DNA of 64,000 nucleotides from an uncultured Clostridia bacterium (GCA_947063485.1 CAMSSU010000001.1:1-64000), one strand, 5' to 3'. Positions 7,775 to 16,603 are shown, numbered from the stretch's first letter. The notes: generated by a model from the letters alone, not told the origin. Translations and numbers: made by a program.

Positions 7775-8013
7775 AGCTTGCCAAGCTTGTCGATGCAGTT
7801 CTTGCAGACGGTTTTGCCGTGATAGGAGATGATATCATCCATGCTGTCGCAGAAAATGCAGGAGGGCTGGTATTTTTTGAGCATGATGAACTCTCCGTCC
7901 ACGAATATTTCCAGTGAATCCTTGATGTCGATATCCAGTGTGCGGCGCAGTTCGACCGGGAGAACGACTCTGCCCAGCGTATCCACTGGACGTACAATGC
8001 CTGTAGATTTCAT
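7771..8013 (-). CDS. AbrB family transition-state regulator
   Basis: An 80-residue DNA-binding protein. Residues 1-47 form the swapped-hairpin AbrB domain (STGIVRPVDTLGRVVLPVELRRTL), nearly the B. subtilis consensus. The C-terminal part differs from Bacillus AbrB: it carries two CxxC pairs (Cys52/55 and Cys71/74) and looks like a small zinc-binding tail, a form common in clostridia. Bacillus AbrB represses post-exponential and biofilm genes. Its place next to rsmI is conserved with B. subtilis, though here the two genes are convergent. Confidence 0.92.
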   Translation of the reverse strand: MKSTGIVRPVDTLGRVVLPVELRRTLDIDIKDSLEIFVDGEFIMLKKYQPSCIFCDSMDDIISYHGKTVCKNCIDKLGKL

Positions 8014-8106
8014 AACTGACCTCCGACAAATTAGTGTTTATAGAATAAATAATATCGATTTTTACAAAATTCGTCAATATCAATCAAAAAGTGTTTTTAA
8101 AATGGA

Positions 8107-8138
8107 ACAGGAATGACGGCGCATTTCCTGTCATTTTT
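8107..8138 (+). terminator. terminator for the trmN6-rsmI transcript
   Basis: ACAGGAA (8107-8113) / TTCCTGT (8125-8131), followed by CATTTTTTC. The only plus-strand transcript that could reach it is the rsmI message, which would run antisense to abrB. Confidence 0.6.
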
Positions 8139-8175
8139 TCTCGTTTTTGCCCGTATATTGCAGCAGGGGGACTCT

Positions 8176-8757
8176 ATGCTGAAATATATCTGGGCATTTT
8201 TAATTGTGGCCGGGCTTATCACCGGCATCGCCGCGGGAAACGGCGAGGCGGTCTCTGCCGCCGTAACGGATGGCGCCAAAACGGCGGCCGAGCTCTGCCT
8301 CTCCATGCTCGGGGCCTATGCGCTCTATATGGGCCTGCTGGGCGTGCTGGATGATGCCGGGGCCGTAAGGAGCCTGGCGCGCCGCGCCGCCGCTCCGCTT
8401 CGGTTTATCTTTCCCGGCCTGAAAAATCAGAAGGCCAAGAGCTATATCGCGCTGAATATGGTGGCAAATTTTCTGGGCATGGGCAACGCGGCCACGCCTT
8501 TTGGCCTCAAAGGGATGGAGGAGCTGCAAAAGGAAAATAAAAATAAGGAGCGGGCCAGCGACCATATGTGCATGTTTGCCGTGCTCAATACAGCCTCTGT
8601 TCAGCTGATTCCGCTCTCGGTCATCGCGCTGCGCTCGGCCTGCGGCTCGGCAGATGCCTCCTGGGTTACGCTGCCCACCCTGGTCGTCTCGGTGGTAACG
8701 GCGGTTTTCACGGTGCTGCTGGCCAGAGTCTGCGCCGCGCTGGGGAGGCGGCCATGA
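8176..8757 (+). CDS. spmA: spore maturation protein A
   Basis: A 193-residue integral membrane protein. Spm proteins contribute to spore core dehydration in Bacillus and Clostridium. It has a nucleoside-transporter-gate-like fold with several hydrophobic helices and the family pattern LNMVANFLGMGNAATPFGLKGM near residues 94-115. An ATG at 8113 is in frame, but 8176 is preferred: AGGGGG stands 5 nt upstream and the N-terminus MLKYIWAFLIVAGLITG matches the family. It overlaps spmB by 4 bp (ATGA). Confidence 0.93.
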   Translation: MLKYIWAFLIVAGLITGIAAGNGEAVSAAVTDGAKTAAELCLSMLGAYALYMGLLGVLDDAGAVRSLARRAAAPLRFIFPGLKNQKAKSYIALNMVANFLGMGNAATPFGLKGMEELQKENKNKERASDHMCMFAVLNTASVQLIPLSVIALRSACGSADASWVTLPTLVVSVVTAVFTVLLARVCAALGRRP

Positions 8758-9278
8758 GCGCCCTGCGCTGGCTCTCCACAGCCGCCCTGCCCATCTTCAT
8801 CCTGCTGACGCTGGGCTATTCCTTTGCGAAGAAAAGAGACCCTTATGAGGCGTTCACCCAGGGGGCCAAGGGCGGCGCGGCATTGGTATTCCAGACCATG
8901 CCCTATGTCGTCGCCATGGTATTCGCGGTGGAAATTTTCAAGGCTTCCGGGCTGTTCGAGGCGGTGGGCAGGCTGTTGGCGCCCGTCCTGGGGCCGCTGG
9001 GCATCCCGCCTGAGGTCGTCCCCATTGCGATTCTGCGGCCCTTCTCGGGCGGCGGGACGCTGGGGCTTCTGGCCGGGGTTTTGGCAGAATACGGTGTGGA
9101 CAGCTATATCGGCCGGGTGGCCTGCGTCTATATGGGCAGCGCGGAGACGCTGTTTTACGTCGTCTCCCTGTATATGGGCAGCGTGGGCGTGAAAAAGACG
9201 CGCTATGTCATCCCGGCGGCGCTGCTCTCGGATTGCTTCGGCCTGGCGCTCTCCTGCCTGGTTTGCAGGTTTTTCTAA
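8754..9278 (+). CDS. spmB: spore maturation protein B
   Basis: A 174-residue membrane partner of SpmA. Gate-type motifs are seen, including LRPFSGGGTLGLL near residues 96-108 and YMGSAETLFYVVSLYMGSVG near 127-146. Start and stop arrangement (ATGA overlap with spmA) shows translational coupling. The pair lies between abrB and metG, an insertion relative to B. subtilis, where spmAB is elsewhere. Expression in the mother cell during sporulation is expected from Bacillus but is not proven here. Confidence 0.93.
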   Translation: MSALRWLSTAALPIFILLTLGYSFAKKRDPYEAFTQGAKGGAALVFQTMPYVVAMVFAVEIFKASGLFEAVGRLLAPVLGPLGIPPEVVPIAILRPFSGGGTLGLLAGVLAEYGVDSYIGRVACVYMGSAETLFYVVSLYMGSVGVKKTRYVIPAALLSDCFGLALSCLVCRFF

Positions 9279-9299
9279 GTGTTTCAAGTTTTTTGGGCA

Positions 9300-9324
9300 A
9301 AAAGCAGGCAGGGGGCCTGCTTTT
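9300..9324 (+). terminator. terminator after spmAB
   Basis: AAAAGCAGGC / GCCTGCTTTT perfect stem with a short loop and a T run. Confidence 0.88.
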
Positions 9325-9326
9325 GC

Positions 9327-9355
9327 TTTACTCAAAAGGCGGCTTGGAGTATAAT
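9327..9355 (+). promoter_or_regulatory. candidate promoter for metG
   Basis: TATAAT at 9350-9355 with a poor -35 (TTTACT, 9327-9332) 17 bp upstream. No T-box leader motif is present in the 113 nt before metG. Confidence 0.45.
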
Positions 9356-9467
9356 AAAAGCTACGGCATCGAATTTTTTGAGCCTGGGACAAGCCATTTG
9401 GAAGAAAACGGTATCCGGCTTTGCCGGTCGTTTCAAATATGGGCGCAGTGCGCCAGAAGGAGAAACC

Positions 9468-11414
9468 ATGAGTAAGAAAACGTTTTACATCACAACGCCT
9501 ATCTACTACCCCAGCGACAAGCTGCACATCGGCCACACCTATTGCACAGTGGCCGCAGACGCCATGGCGCGCTTCAAGCGGCAGACGGGCTATGATGTCA
9601 TGTTCCTGACCGGGACGGATGAGCATGGCCAGAAGATAGAGAAAATCGCGAGGGAGAAGGGCATGCAGCCAAAAGAGTATGTCGATGGCATCGTGGCGGG
9701 CATTCAGGATCTCTGGCGGCTCATGAATATCTCCAACGACGACTTTATCCGCACCACAGAGCCGCGCCATGAGAAGGTCGTCCAGAAAATCTTTAAACAG
9801 CTCTACGACCAGGGTGATATCTACAAAGGCGAATACGAGGGCTGGTACTGCACGCCCTGCGAATCCTTCTGGCTGGATCGCCAGCTGGTGGACGGCAAAT
9901 GCCCGGACTGCGGGCGGCCCGTGCAGAAGGCCAAGGAGGAGAGCTATTTCTTCCGCCTCTCCAAATATGCGGACAGGCTCATCAAATACATCGAGGATCA
10001 CCCGGATTTCATTCAGCCCGTCTCCCGGCGCAACGAGATGCTGCAAAACTTCCTGCTGCCCGGGCTGGAGGATTTGGCCGTTTCCAGAACCTCCTTCAAA
10101 TGGGGCATCCCGGTTACCTTCGATGAGGGGCATGTGGTCTATGTCTGGGTAGATGCGCTCTCCAACTACATCACGGCGCTGGGCTATCTTTCCGAAGACG
10201 ACTCCAAGTTTAAGAAATACTGGCCGGCCGATGTGCACCTGGTGGGCAAGGAGATCATCCGCTTCCATACCATCATCTGGCCCATCATGCTGATGGCGCT
10301 GGGCCTGCCGCTGCCCGAGAAAGTCTATGGGCATGGCTGGGTGATTCTGGAAGGCGGCAAGATGAGCAAATCCAAGGGCAACGTCATCGACCCGGTCAAG
10401 CTGGCAGAGCGCTACGGCGTGGATGCCCTGCGCTATTTCCTGCTGCGGGAGATGCCCCTTGGAAGCGACAGCCTGTTCTCCAACGAGATTCTCATCAACC
10501 GCATTAACTCGGATCTGGCAAACGACCTGGGCAACCTGCTTTCCCGCACGGTGGCCATGATCGAGAAATATTTCGGCGGCGTGATCGGCGCGCCCTCCTG
10601 CCCCAATGCCGAGCAGGATGATCCCATCACGGCCATGGGCGCGGCGCTTCCGGGCAAAGTGGAAGAGCTGATGGACGGGATGCGCTTTGCCGATGCGCTG
10701 ACGGCGATTTTTGAATACGTCGGCTCGCTCAACAAGTATATCGATATCACGGCTCCCTGGGCGCTGGCAAAGGATGAGGCCAACAAAGCCCGCCTGGCAA
10801 CCGTGATGTATCATCTGGCCGAGGGCCTGCGCATTGTGGGCGTTCTGCTGGCCGCTTTCCTGCCGGATACGGCGGAGAACATCCGCGTTCAGCTGGGCGT
10901 GGATGCGGCGCAGTATGATTGGCAGAGTGTCCAGCAGTATGGCGGCCTGCCCGAGGGGACGAAGGTCTGCAAAGGCGCGCCGCTCTTCCCGCGCATCGAC
11001 GTCGCCAAAGAGCTGGCAGAGCTGGAAGCCATGAACAAGGCTCCTGCGGCGCCCGAGAAGGCCGAAGAGCCAAAGGCAGAGGAAGTAAAGCCTGAAATCA
11101 CCATCGACGAGTTCGATAAGATTCAGCTCAAGACGGCCAAAGTGCTGGCGGCGGAGAACATCGAGAAAAGCCGCAAGCTGCTCAAGCTGACCATTCAGGT
11201 GGGCGGCGAACAGCGCACCATCGTCTCGGGCATCCGGGGCTCGTATACGGCAGAGCAGATGGTGGGCAAGAGCATCGTCATCGTGGCAAACCTCAAGCCG
11301 GCCAAGCTTTGCGGCGTGCTCTCCCAGGGCATGATTCTGGCCGTGGGCGATGGGGATGAGCTGGCTCTTCTGACCACGGATAAACCCATGGCTGATGGGC
11401 TGGATGTGGGCTAA
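9468..11414 (+). CDS. metG: methionyl-tRNA synthetase
   Basis: Charges tRNA(Met) with methionine. The 648-residue protein has the class I signatures HIGH at residues 20-23 and KMSKS at about 298-302. A Cys cluster (CTPC, then CPDC) lies in the connective domain. A C-terminal EMAP/OB-fold tRNA-binding domain occupies about 545-648, beginning ITIDEFDKIQLKTAKV. A charged Ala/Glu/Lys linker precedes that domain. The ATG at 9468 follows AGAAGGAGA and fits the conserved start. tatD follows after 3 bp, so the two are cotranscribed. Confidence 0.97.
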   Translation: MSKKTFYITTPIYYPSDKLHIGHTYCTVAADAMARFKRQTGYDVMFLTGTDEHGQKIEKIAREKGMQPKEYVDGIVAGIQDLWRLMNISNDDFIRTTEPRHEKVVQKIFKQLYDQGDIYKGEYEGWYCTPCESFWLDRQLVDGKCPDCGRPVQKAKEESYFFRLSKYADRLIKYIEDHPDFIQPVSRRNEMLQNFLLPGLEDLAVSRTSFKWGIPVTFDEGHVVYVWVDALSNYITALGYLSEDDSKFKKYWPADVHLVGKEIIRFHTIIWPIMLMALGLPLPEKVYGHGWVILEGGKMSKSKGNVIDPVKLAERYGVDALRYFLLREMPLGSDSLFSNEILINRINSDLANDLGNLLSRTVAMIEKYFGGVIGAPSCPNAEQDDPITAMGAALPGKVEELMDGMRFADALTAIFEYVGSLNKYIDITAPWALAKDEANKARLATVMYHLAEGLRIVGVLLAAFLPDTAENIRVQLGVDAAQYDWQSVQQYGGLPEGTKVCKGAPLFPRIDVAKELAELEAMNKAPAAPEKAEEPKAEEVKPEITIDEFDKIQLKTAKVLAAENIEKSRKLLKLTIQVGGEQRTIVSGIRGSYTAEQMVGKSIVIVANLKPAKLCGVLSQGMILAVGDGDELALLTTDKPMADGLDVG

Positions 11415-11417
11415 AAA

Positions 11418-12185
11418 ATGCAGACGCCAAAGAGAATCGATTCGCATGCGCACTTGCTGGATGAAAAGTTCGATGCGGATCGCGAGGAACTGATAGAAAC
11501 GCTTTCGGAGGAGATGGAGGCGGTCATCGAATGCGCCTCCGCCCCGGAAGATTTTGAGAAAATTCTGGCGCTGACTCAGCGCTATGCGCTGATCTACGGC
11601 GCGGTGGGCGTGCACCCGACGGATGCCGAGCGCTTTGATGCAAAAACGCCGGAGCGCATCCGCGCTCTGCTGGCTCAGCCCAAAATTCTGGCCATCGGCG
11701 AAATTGGGCTGGATTACTACTGGTTCCCGGAAAAGCGGGAATTGCAGCAGCGCGTTCTGCGCGCGCAGATGGCGCTGGCAGGGGAGCAGGGCGTGCCTGT
11801 CATCCTGCATAACCGGGAAGCCACCGGGGATATGCTGGCGCTTCTTGGGGAATTTCCCGGGCAAAGAGGCGTCATGCACTGCTTTTCGGGCAGCGTGGAG
11901 ACGGCGCGGACGCTGCTGGACCTGGGCTACTATCTGTGCTTTGGCGGCGCGCTGACCTTTTCAAACAACCGCAAGGGTGTGGAATCCGCGGCCTACGCGC
12001 CGCTGGATCGCATCCTTCTAGAAACGGATAGCCCCTACCTGGCGCCGGTGCCCCTGCGCGGCAAGCGCAACAACCCGGCCAACACCCGCTATGTGGCGGA
12101 AAAGCTGGCAGAAATCAAGGGCATTTCCGTGGAGCAGGTTGTGCAGGCGGCAAACGCCAATGCCAGAGCGTTATTTGGATTTTAA
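11418..12185 (+). CDS. tatD: TatD family metal-dependent DNase
   Basis: A 255-residue TIM-barrel hydrolase of the TatD/YabD family (3'-5' exonuclease activity in characterised members). Metal ligands are visible in order: DSHAHL at residues 8-13, GEIGLDYYW near 94-102, HNREAT near 132, HCFSGS near 153 and ETDSPYL near 200. It lies directly behind metG, the order conserved across Bacillota. Confidence 0.93.
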   Translation: MQTPKRIDSHAHLLDEKFDADREELIETLSEEMEAVIECASAPEDFEKILALTQRYALIYGAVGVHPTDAERFDAKTPERIRALLAQPKILAIGEIGLDYYWFPEKRELQQRVLRAQMALAGEQGVPVILHNREATGDMLALLGEFPGQRGVMHCFSGSVETARTLLDLGYYLCFGGALTFSNNRKGVESAAYAPLDRILLETDSPYLAPVPLRGKRNNPANTRYVAEKLAEIKGISVEQVVQAANANARALFGF

Positions 12186-12189
12186 AGAG

Positions 12190-12214
12190 AGCGCCGGTTT
12201 TCCGGCGCTTTTTT
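12190..12214 (+). terminator. terminator of metG-tatD
   Basis: AGCGCCGG / CCGGCGCT stem with a TTTT loop and a T6 tail. Confidence 0.92.
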
Positions 12215-12308
12215 GATGGGCGTGTGCAAAAGAGAAATGCGATTTTCCAAATTGGCCTTGGATGGCGGAAAATGCCCCAAACGGCAAAAAGGAGCTTTGC
12301 CTGAAATG

Positions 12309-12336
12309 AAAAAAGAGGATGCAGCTGCATCCTCTT
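12309..12336 (-). terminator. terminator for the gene at 12344-12730
   Basis: AAGAGGATGC / GCATCCTCTT palindrome at 12313-12336; on the minus strand it runs into a T tract (complement of 12309-12314). Confidence 0.85.
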
Positions 12337-12343
12337 GATTTGA

Positions 12344-12730
12344 TTATCTCGCATAGAGCAGGCGGGCATCTTCGTCGTTGTAAAGATACCAGAAGTGGCC
12401 TTTGGTGGGCTCGGGATGGCCGTCTTCCGGGGGAAGGTTGGTGCCGTCGAAGGTCATGTCGCATTTATCCGTCTTTTTCAGATAAAGCACGTGGTGCTCG
12501 TAGGAGCCGGTATTCGGGTCTTTATACCACTCTTCCCAGGGGAAGCCGGCTTCCAGCATATCCGGCGTGGGAACCGCGTGCACGATGAACTTGCCGTCGA
12601 ACCACTGATATTTGCAGTACTGCTCGCTGGCCTCTTCCGTCAGGCCGCCTAAAACTTTCTCTGCGCCGAATCCCATATTGTCAAACGTCGCATAGCATCC
12701 ATTTTCTTTGAGCATCTCTTTGAGCTTCAT
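12344..12730 (-). CDS. conserved-looking hypothetical protein, 128 residues
   Basis: I do not recognise this family. The protein is small, soluble and acidic, rich in Tyr and Trp, with no signal peptide or membrane segment. It begins MKLKEMLKENGCYATFDNMGFG and contains WFDGKFIVHAVPTPDML and FPWEEWYKDPNTGSYEHHVLYLKK. The start at 12730 is chosen over a longer frame because AGGAGGG lies just upstream and a good promoter sits 55-80 bp further back. It has its own terminator, so it is a well-formed monocistronic gene. It lies on the strand opposite the housekeeping genes, between tatD and a penicillin-binding protein. Confidence 0.8.
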   Translation of the reverse strand: MKLKEMLKENGCYATFDNMGFGAEKVLGGLTEEASEQYCKYQWFDGKFIVHAVPTPDMLEAGFPWEEWYKDPNTGSYEHHVLYLKKTDKCDMTFDGTNLPPEDGHPEPTKGHFWYLYNDEDARLLYAR

Positions 12731-12784
12731 AGAAGAACCCTCCTGATATTCATTTGTATGGCAATTGCCATGGGTAATAACACC

Positions 12785-12813
12785 ATTATAGCATGTTTTG
12801 GCAAAGAACAACA
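12785..12813 (-). promoter_or_regulatory. extended -10 promoter for the 128-residue protein gene
   Basis: On the minus strand, TGC directly precedes TATAAT (complement of 12785-12790); TGTTGT (complement of 12808-12813) lies 17 bp upstream. Confidence 0.6.
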
Positions 12814-12851
12814 GTAGCGGAGGAAAATTTTTCTCGGGCAAGGCGGCGCAG

Positions 12852-12883
12852 AAAAAAACCGCCGGTCTCCCGGCGGCTTTTTT
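12852..12883. terminator. terminator of the penicillin-binding protein gene
   Basis: CCGCCGG / CCGGCGG stem flanked by A and T runs on both sides. It lies just past the stop of the PBP gene on the minus strand and could work in either direction. Confidence 0.85.
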
Positions 12884-12897
12884 CCTGCAAGGCGGCA

Positions 12898-14961
12898 TCA
12901 GGGCCGCAGCAATTCTTTTGTAACGGCGTGTTTATGGTCTATCATGCCTCTGGGGCTGTCGATCATGGTAACGGCCAATCGGTTGCCCTGGGGGGCATCC
13001 TGCCACCATGCCGCCAGCCAGGAGATTTTCTCTGTCTTTTCCGCGCCGCGCAGGGCTGTGCCCGTCTTGGCTGCCATGGGAACGTCTTTAATCTGGATAG
13101 ACTGCGCCGTGCCGGATTTGACGACCGCTCTCAGGCAGGAGAGGAGCGTCTCGATGGTCTCCTGCCGCATGATGCCCTGCATGTAAACCTCCCGCTCGGC
13201 CTGGTAGAGCGTTTCATAGTGCAGTGCATCCGAATATTTGCGGATGCTGCCCACCAGCTTGGGGGCCAGCATATCGCCGTTGTTCTGGAAGACGGTATAC
13301 ATGCTGGCCGCCTGAACGGGCGTCAGCAGAATTTCGCCGTGGCCGAACGACATATCCGAAACCAGCTTGCGGTTGATTTCCGTGCCCTCGTTGATGAGGT
13401 TGCCCTTGGCCGTGGGCAAATCGAAGGGGATGGCCGTATCGATGCCGATGCGGTTCATATATTCCAGAAACTTCTCCTGGCCCAAATTGAGCGTCGCCCA
13501 GGAGAAATAGATGTTATCCGAGAAGCGGAAGGCCATCTCCAGGTTGACCGGCCCGTCCGGCGTTTCGTTGCGGGTAACCCTGTCCCAGTACCAGACGCCG
13601 TCCGGCTTCCAGGAATTGCCCGTCACCTCATAGGGGAACACAGTGCTTGCATCCACAATGCCGTTTTCCAGGGAGGGGACGATGGTAAAGGGCTTTAAGA
13701 GCGAGCCCGGGGGATAGAGCCCCTGCGTGGCCTTGGGGAAGAGCGGCGCGCCCGCCTCCTCGCTGTTTAACTGGTTATACACCTCGTCCGAGACGGGGAA
13801 GGAGAAGATATTCGCATCGAAGGAGGGCAGGGAGACCATGGCCTGCACGAAGCCCGTCGTCGGATCCATGACGACGCTTGTCCCGGTCTGGTTTTCCAGA
13901 AGATTGCTGGAAAGGGCGTAGTAGGCCCGCTGCTGCAAATCGTGATTGATGGTCAGGAAAATATCCGCGCCGTTTTCCGCGGGGTTTTCATAGATGGTGG
14001 AGACGTACTGCCCGTCTTTGGTATACATATTGACGCGCAGGCCGTCTTTGGGCTGAAGGTATTCGTCATACTTCAGCTCGATGCCGGATTTGCCCACCAG
14101 CGTCGCCCCGGCGAAGCCCTTCTCCTCCAGCTCGGCCAGCTGCTTCTCGTTTGGCGTGGAGGCATAGCCCACCACGTGCGCATAGAGCGAGCCGTAGGGG
14201 TAGTAGCGCTGGGGGGTTACGGAAGAGCGGTCGATGCTGAGGGACGGGTCGATGGCCAAAATCTGCGCTTCCAGGCTGGCAAGGCTGTCCTTTGGGGCAG
14301 TATAGGCGACGACAGTGCCGTAATGGTTGTCCACAGCCGAGTTATAGCGCTGGCGCAGCTGGGATTTGGCGTCGTCGTCCATGCCGACCAGCGTGCCCAG
14401 AGAGGAGATGATGGAGTTGATATCCTGCCCCTCCTGCACGGAGATGACGACGGTATCCGAATAGCTGTTTTGGGCGACACAGGCGTTATCCGCGGTAAAG
14501 ATTTCCCCGCGCTTGCCCTTGGTTTTGAGGATGGAGAGCTTATTATCCAGCGCATAGCCGGGCAGGATGAGCTCGGGAGAATACTGAATGTGGTAGACGC
14601 CCTCATCCTTGATGATGCGGGTGCGCACCTCGTGCTCGATGGTGAAGGCATCCGCCGCATAGCAGATGCGGAAGGTCAGGTAGATGGCGTCACCCTCTAT
14701 CTGAATCTGCCGATCCAAAACCTCGATGCTTTTCACGCCCAGCGCAGATACGACATATTCATAGTTACGGACGAAATCTTCCTGGGAAACTTCGCTGTCG
14801 CCCTTGGCCCAAAGACAGCCGTGCGCCTTTTCGAAATCCAGAGCGGAAATGGCGGCGGCATAGGCGGCGGAGACGTCCTCCGCAGTCCCACCGAGCGAGC
14901 AGGCTGGCAGCGCCAGACAGAGCAGCAGGAGTATGGCTAGGAAAAACGAGATTTTTTTCAT
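12898..14961 (-). CDS. lipoprotein class B penicillin-binding protein (D,D-transpeptidase)
   Basis: A 687-residue cell-wall cross-linking enzyme anchored outside the membrane. The signal peptide ends in a lipobox with Cys21 (LPAC). Residues about 25-135 look like the NTF2-like MecA N-terminal domain, and about 145-310 like the PBP dimerisation domain. The transpeptidase domain then has the three active-site motifs: Ser420-xx-Lys423, Ser481-Asp-Asn483, and KTGT near residue 634. This layout matches PBP3/PbpC-like and MecA-like proteins rather than FtsI or SpoVD. The start at 14961 is preferred over a longer frame because it begins the signal peptide. The gene is monocistronic and divergent from the yabE-like gene. 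Confidence 0.93.
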   Translation of the reverse strand: MKKISFFLAILLLLCLALPACSLGGTAEDVSAAYAAAISALDFEKAHGCLWAKGDSEVSQEDFVRNYEYVVSALGVKSIEVLDRQIQIEGDAIYLTFRICYAADAFTIEHEVRTRIIKDEGVYHIQYSPELILPGYALDNKLSILKTKGKRGEIFTADNACVAQNSYSDTVVISVQEGQDINSIISSLGTLVGMDDDAKSQLRQRYNSAVDNHYGTVVAYTAPKDSLASLEAQILAIDPSLSIDRSSVTPQRYYPYGSLYAHVVGYASTPNEKQLAELEEKGFAGATLVGKSGIELKYDEYLQPKDGLRVNMYTKDGQYVSTIYENPAENGADIFLTINHDLQQRAYYALSSNLLENQTGTSVVMDPTTGFVQAMVSLPSFDANIFSFPVSDEVYNQLNSEEAGAPLFPKATQGLYPPGSLLKPFTIVPSLENGIVDASTVFPYEVTGNSWKPDGVWYWDRVTRNETPDGPVNLEMAFRFSDNIYFSWATLNLGQEKFLEYMNRIGIDTAIPFDLPTAKGNLINEGTEINRKLVSDMSFGHGEILLTPVQAASMYTVFQNNGDMLAPKLVGSIRKYSDALHYETLYQAEREVYMQGIMRQETIETLLSCLRAVVKSGTAQSIQIKDVPMAAKTGTALRGAEKTEKISWLAAWWQDAPQGNRLAVTMIDSPRGMIDHKHAVTKELLRP

Positions 14962-14995
14962 CGCTTGCAGGCATCCTTTTTGAAATGTTCCTTTT

Positions 14996-15024
14996 ATTAT
15001 ATACGATATTAGGGGGAAATGCAA
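14996..15024 (-). promoter_or_regulatory. promoter of the penicillin-binding protein gene
   Basis: On the minus strand, TTGCAT (complement of 15019-15024), a 17-bp spacer and TATAAT (complement of 14996-15001). Confidence 0.75.
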
Positions 15025-15109
15025 AATGCGGAAAGGTATAAAACCGGCAGGCCGTGTATATAATAATGCAGTGCAATTATACCAAAAATGGCTTTAAATG
15101 GGCAAAAAT

Positions 15110-15138
15110 TTGACATTTTACCGCGGCCGGTATATACT
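15110..15138 (+). promoter_or_regulatory. promoter of the yabE-like gene
   Basis: TTGACA (15110-15115), a 17-bp spacer and TATACT (15133-15138), about 36 bp before the start codon. Confidence 0.85.
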
Positions 15139-15173
15139 TGTTGCACTGAAAAATGAAAGTTTCGGAGGATTTT

Positions 15174-16568
15174 ATGAAAAGGAGAAGAGAGCGGAACGTC
15201 TCTGTAAAAAAAGAGAATGTCTATTCGGGCATCCTCTACCGCGCAAATTTGCCGACGGTTACAGAGCGGGAGCTCACCCTCGCCGACAAGAAACGAGCAC
15301 AAGAGAAAAAGAAAGCAAAACTGGGCAAACTGATGAGCCTGCTGCAAAGCGCGGCGGGCAGGGTAGGCGCCTTTTTCGCCAAGGCCAAAGCTGGCCTGAG
15401 AAGCTTTACAAGGGGCTATGAGGCCGGCGGGGATAACCGCAGGTTCTATATCAGCGTCGCGGCAAGCGCGGCGGCGCTCATCGCCATCACGCTGGTCTGC
15501 ACATCAGGCATTCTGGAGCCGCCCAAGGCGCAGATTACCGTCAACGATACGGGCAGAATCGTCTCGGCGGATACCCGGGCCAAGACGGTGGGCGAGTTTT
15601 TGGAAAAGAACCAGATCATCCTGGAAGAAGGGGATGTGCTGGAAGTCGCGGCGGATACGCCCATTGCCGACGGCATGGAGATCGTCATCCGGCGGGCGCT
15701 GCCGCTGACCATCGTCAACGGCGGTGAGGAGACGCAGGTTAAGCTGCTGGCCGGAACCGTCCAGGAGGCGCTGGAGCGGGCAGGCGTAGAGGTCAGCGAG
15801 AGCGATGAAGTCTACCCGGCCATGAGCTCGTATGTCAGCTCGGGCACGACCATCAACATCATCAAAGTAACCGAGCAGACCATCACGGAAGACGAGACGC
15901 TCTACTACAAAGAAGTTACAAAGAGCGATTCCAAGCTGGCAAAGGGCAAAAAGCAGGTGGTGACCGAAGGAGAGAACGGCCTCCAGCGGCATACCATCAA
16001 AATCGTCTATAAAAACGGCATCGAGGTTTCGCGCACAGAGATTGGCGTGGAAGTCGTCAAACAGCCGGTCGATAAGGTGGTCCATATCGGGACGTACGTC
16101 GCCCCGGAAAAGAAGCCGCAGAAGCCTTCTTCCACCAGCAAGCCCAGCAACCCCACCGGCGGCGGGGAACCTGCTGACGAGCCGACGGACGATTCGGGCA
16201 AGCGCACCAGCGTGCCCTCGGTGGATGAGATTCATCAGGGCAACCTCTATGAGCATGGCCAGGCGGCGCCGCCGGCCTCCTCTATCATCGCAAAGACGGT
16301 GGTCATCGATAAGATTACGGCCTATACGGATACGGGCAACGCCACCGCCACGGGTACCTATCCCCGCATGGGGACGATTGCCGCAGACCCCAAACGCTTC
16401 CCGTATGGAACCAAGGTCTATGTCCCGGGATACGGATACGGGCGCATCGAGGATACCGGCGGCTTCCGCAACGCCTCGTATACGCAGTTCGACCTGTTTA
16501 TGTACAGCGAGAGCGATTGCAGAAACTGGGGCGTCAAGCGCAGCTGGAAAGTCTATATTCTCAAATAA
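15174..16568 (+). CDS. yabE: YabE-like cell-wall protein with DUF348, G5 and 3D domains
   Basis: A 464-residue exported protein related to B. subtilis YabE, a proposed resuscitation-promoting-factor-like lytic enzyme. Order: a basic cytoplasmic N-terminus of about 90 residues, one membrane segment (91-113), two DUF348 units (about 120-175 and 178-232), a G5 domain (about 235-310), a Pro/Ser/Gly linker, and a C-terminal 3D domain (about 375-464). The 3D core is seen in the FDLFM block with GTKVYVPGYGYGRIEDTGG upstream. ATG at 15174 is chosen over 15153 because GGAGGA sits 4 nt before it. Its place after tatD agrees with B. subtilis synteny, although two unrelated minus-strand genes intervene. 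Confidence 0.9.
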   Translation: MKRRRERNVSVKKENVYSGILYRANLPTVTERELTLADKKRAQEKKKAKLGKLMSLLQSAAGRVGAFFAKAKAGLRSFTRGYEAGGDNRRFYISVAASAAALIAITLVCTSGILEPPKAQITVNDTGRIVSADTRAKTVGEFLEKNQIILEEGDVLEVAADTPIADGMEIVIRRALPLTIVNGGEETQVKLLAGTVQEALERAGVEVSESDEVYPAMSSYVSSGTTINIIKVTEQTITEDETLYYKEVTKSDSKLAKGKKQVVTEGENGLQRHTIKIVYKNGIEVSRTEIGVEVVKQPVDKVVHIGTYVAPEKKPQKPSSTSKPSNPTGGGEPADEPTDDSGKRTSVPSVDEIHQGNLYEHGQAAPPASSIIAKTVVIDKITAYTDTGNATATGTYPRMGTIAADPKRFPYGTKVYVPGYGYGRIEDTGGFRNASYTQFDLFMYSESDCRNWGVKRSWKVYILK

Positions 16569-16572
16569 CGCA

Positions 16573-16603
16573 AAAAAGCAGGGCAGTGCGCTCTGCTTTT
16601 TTC
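16573..16603 (+). terminator. terminator after yabE-like gene
   Basis: AAAAAAGCAG / CTGCTTTTTT imperfect stem followed by TTC. Confidence 0.75.

Noticed and set aside
9279..9467. T-box or SAM riboswitch leader for metG
   Set aside because: The leader after the promoter is about 110 nt and lacks the T-box antiterminator sequence; no SAM-riboswitch core is seen.
8601..11879. A 1092-codon open frame on the minus strand
   Set aside because: It lies antisense to spmB, metG and tatD, all firmly identified. Its translation is rich in Arg, His and Leu without any domain pattern, as expected for the shadow of GC-rich genes.
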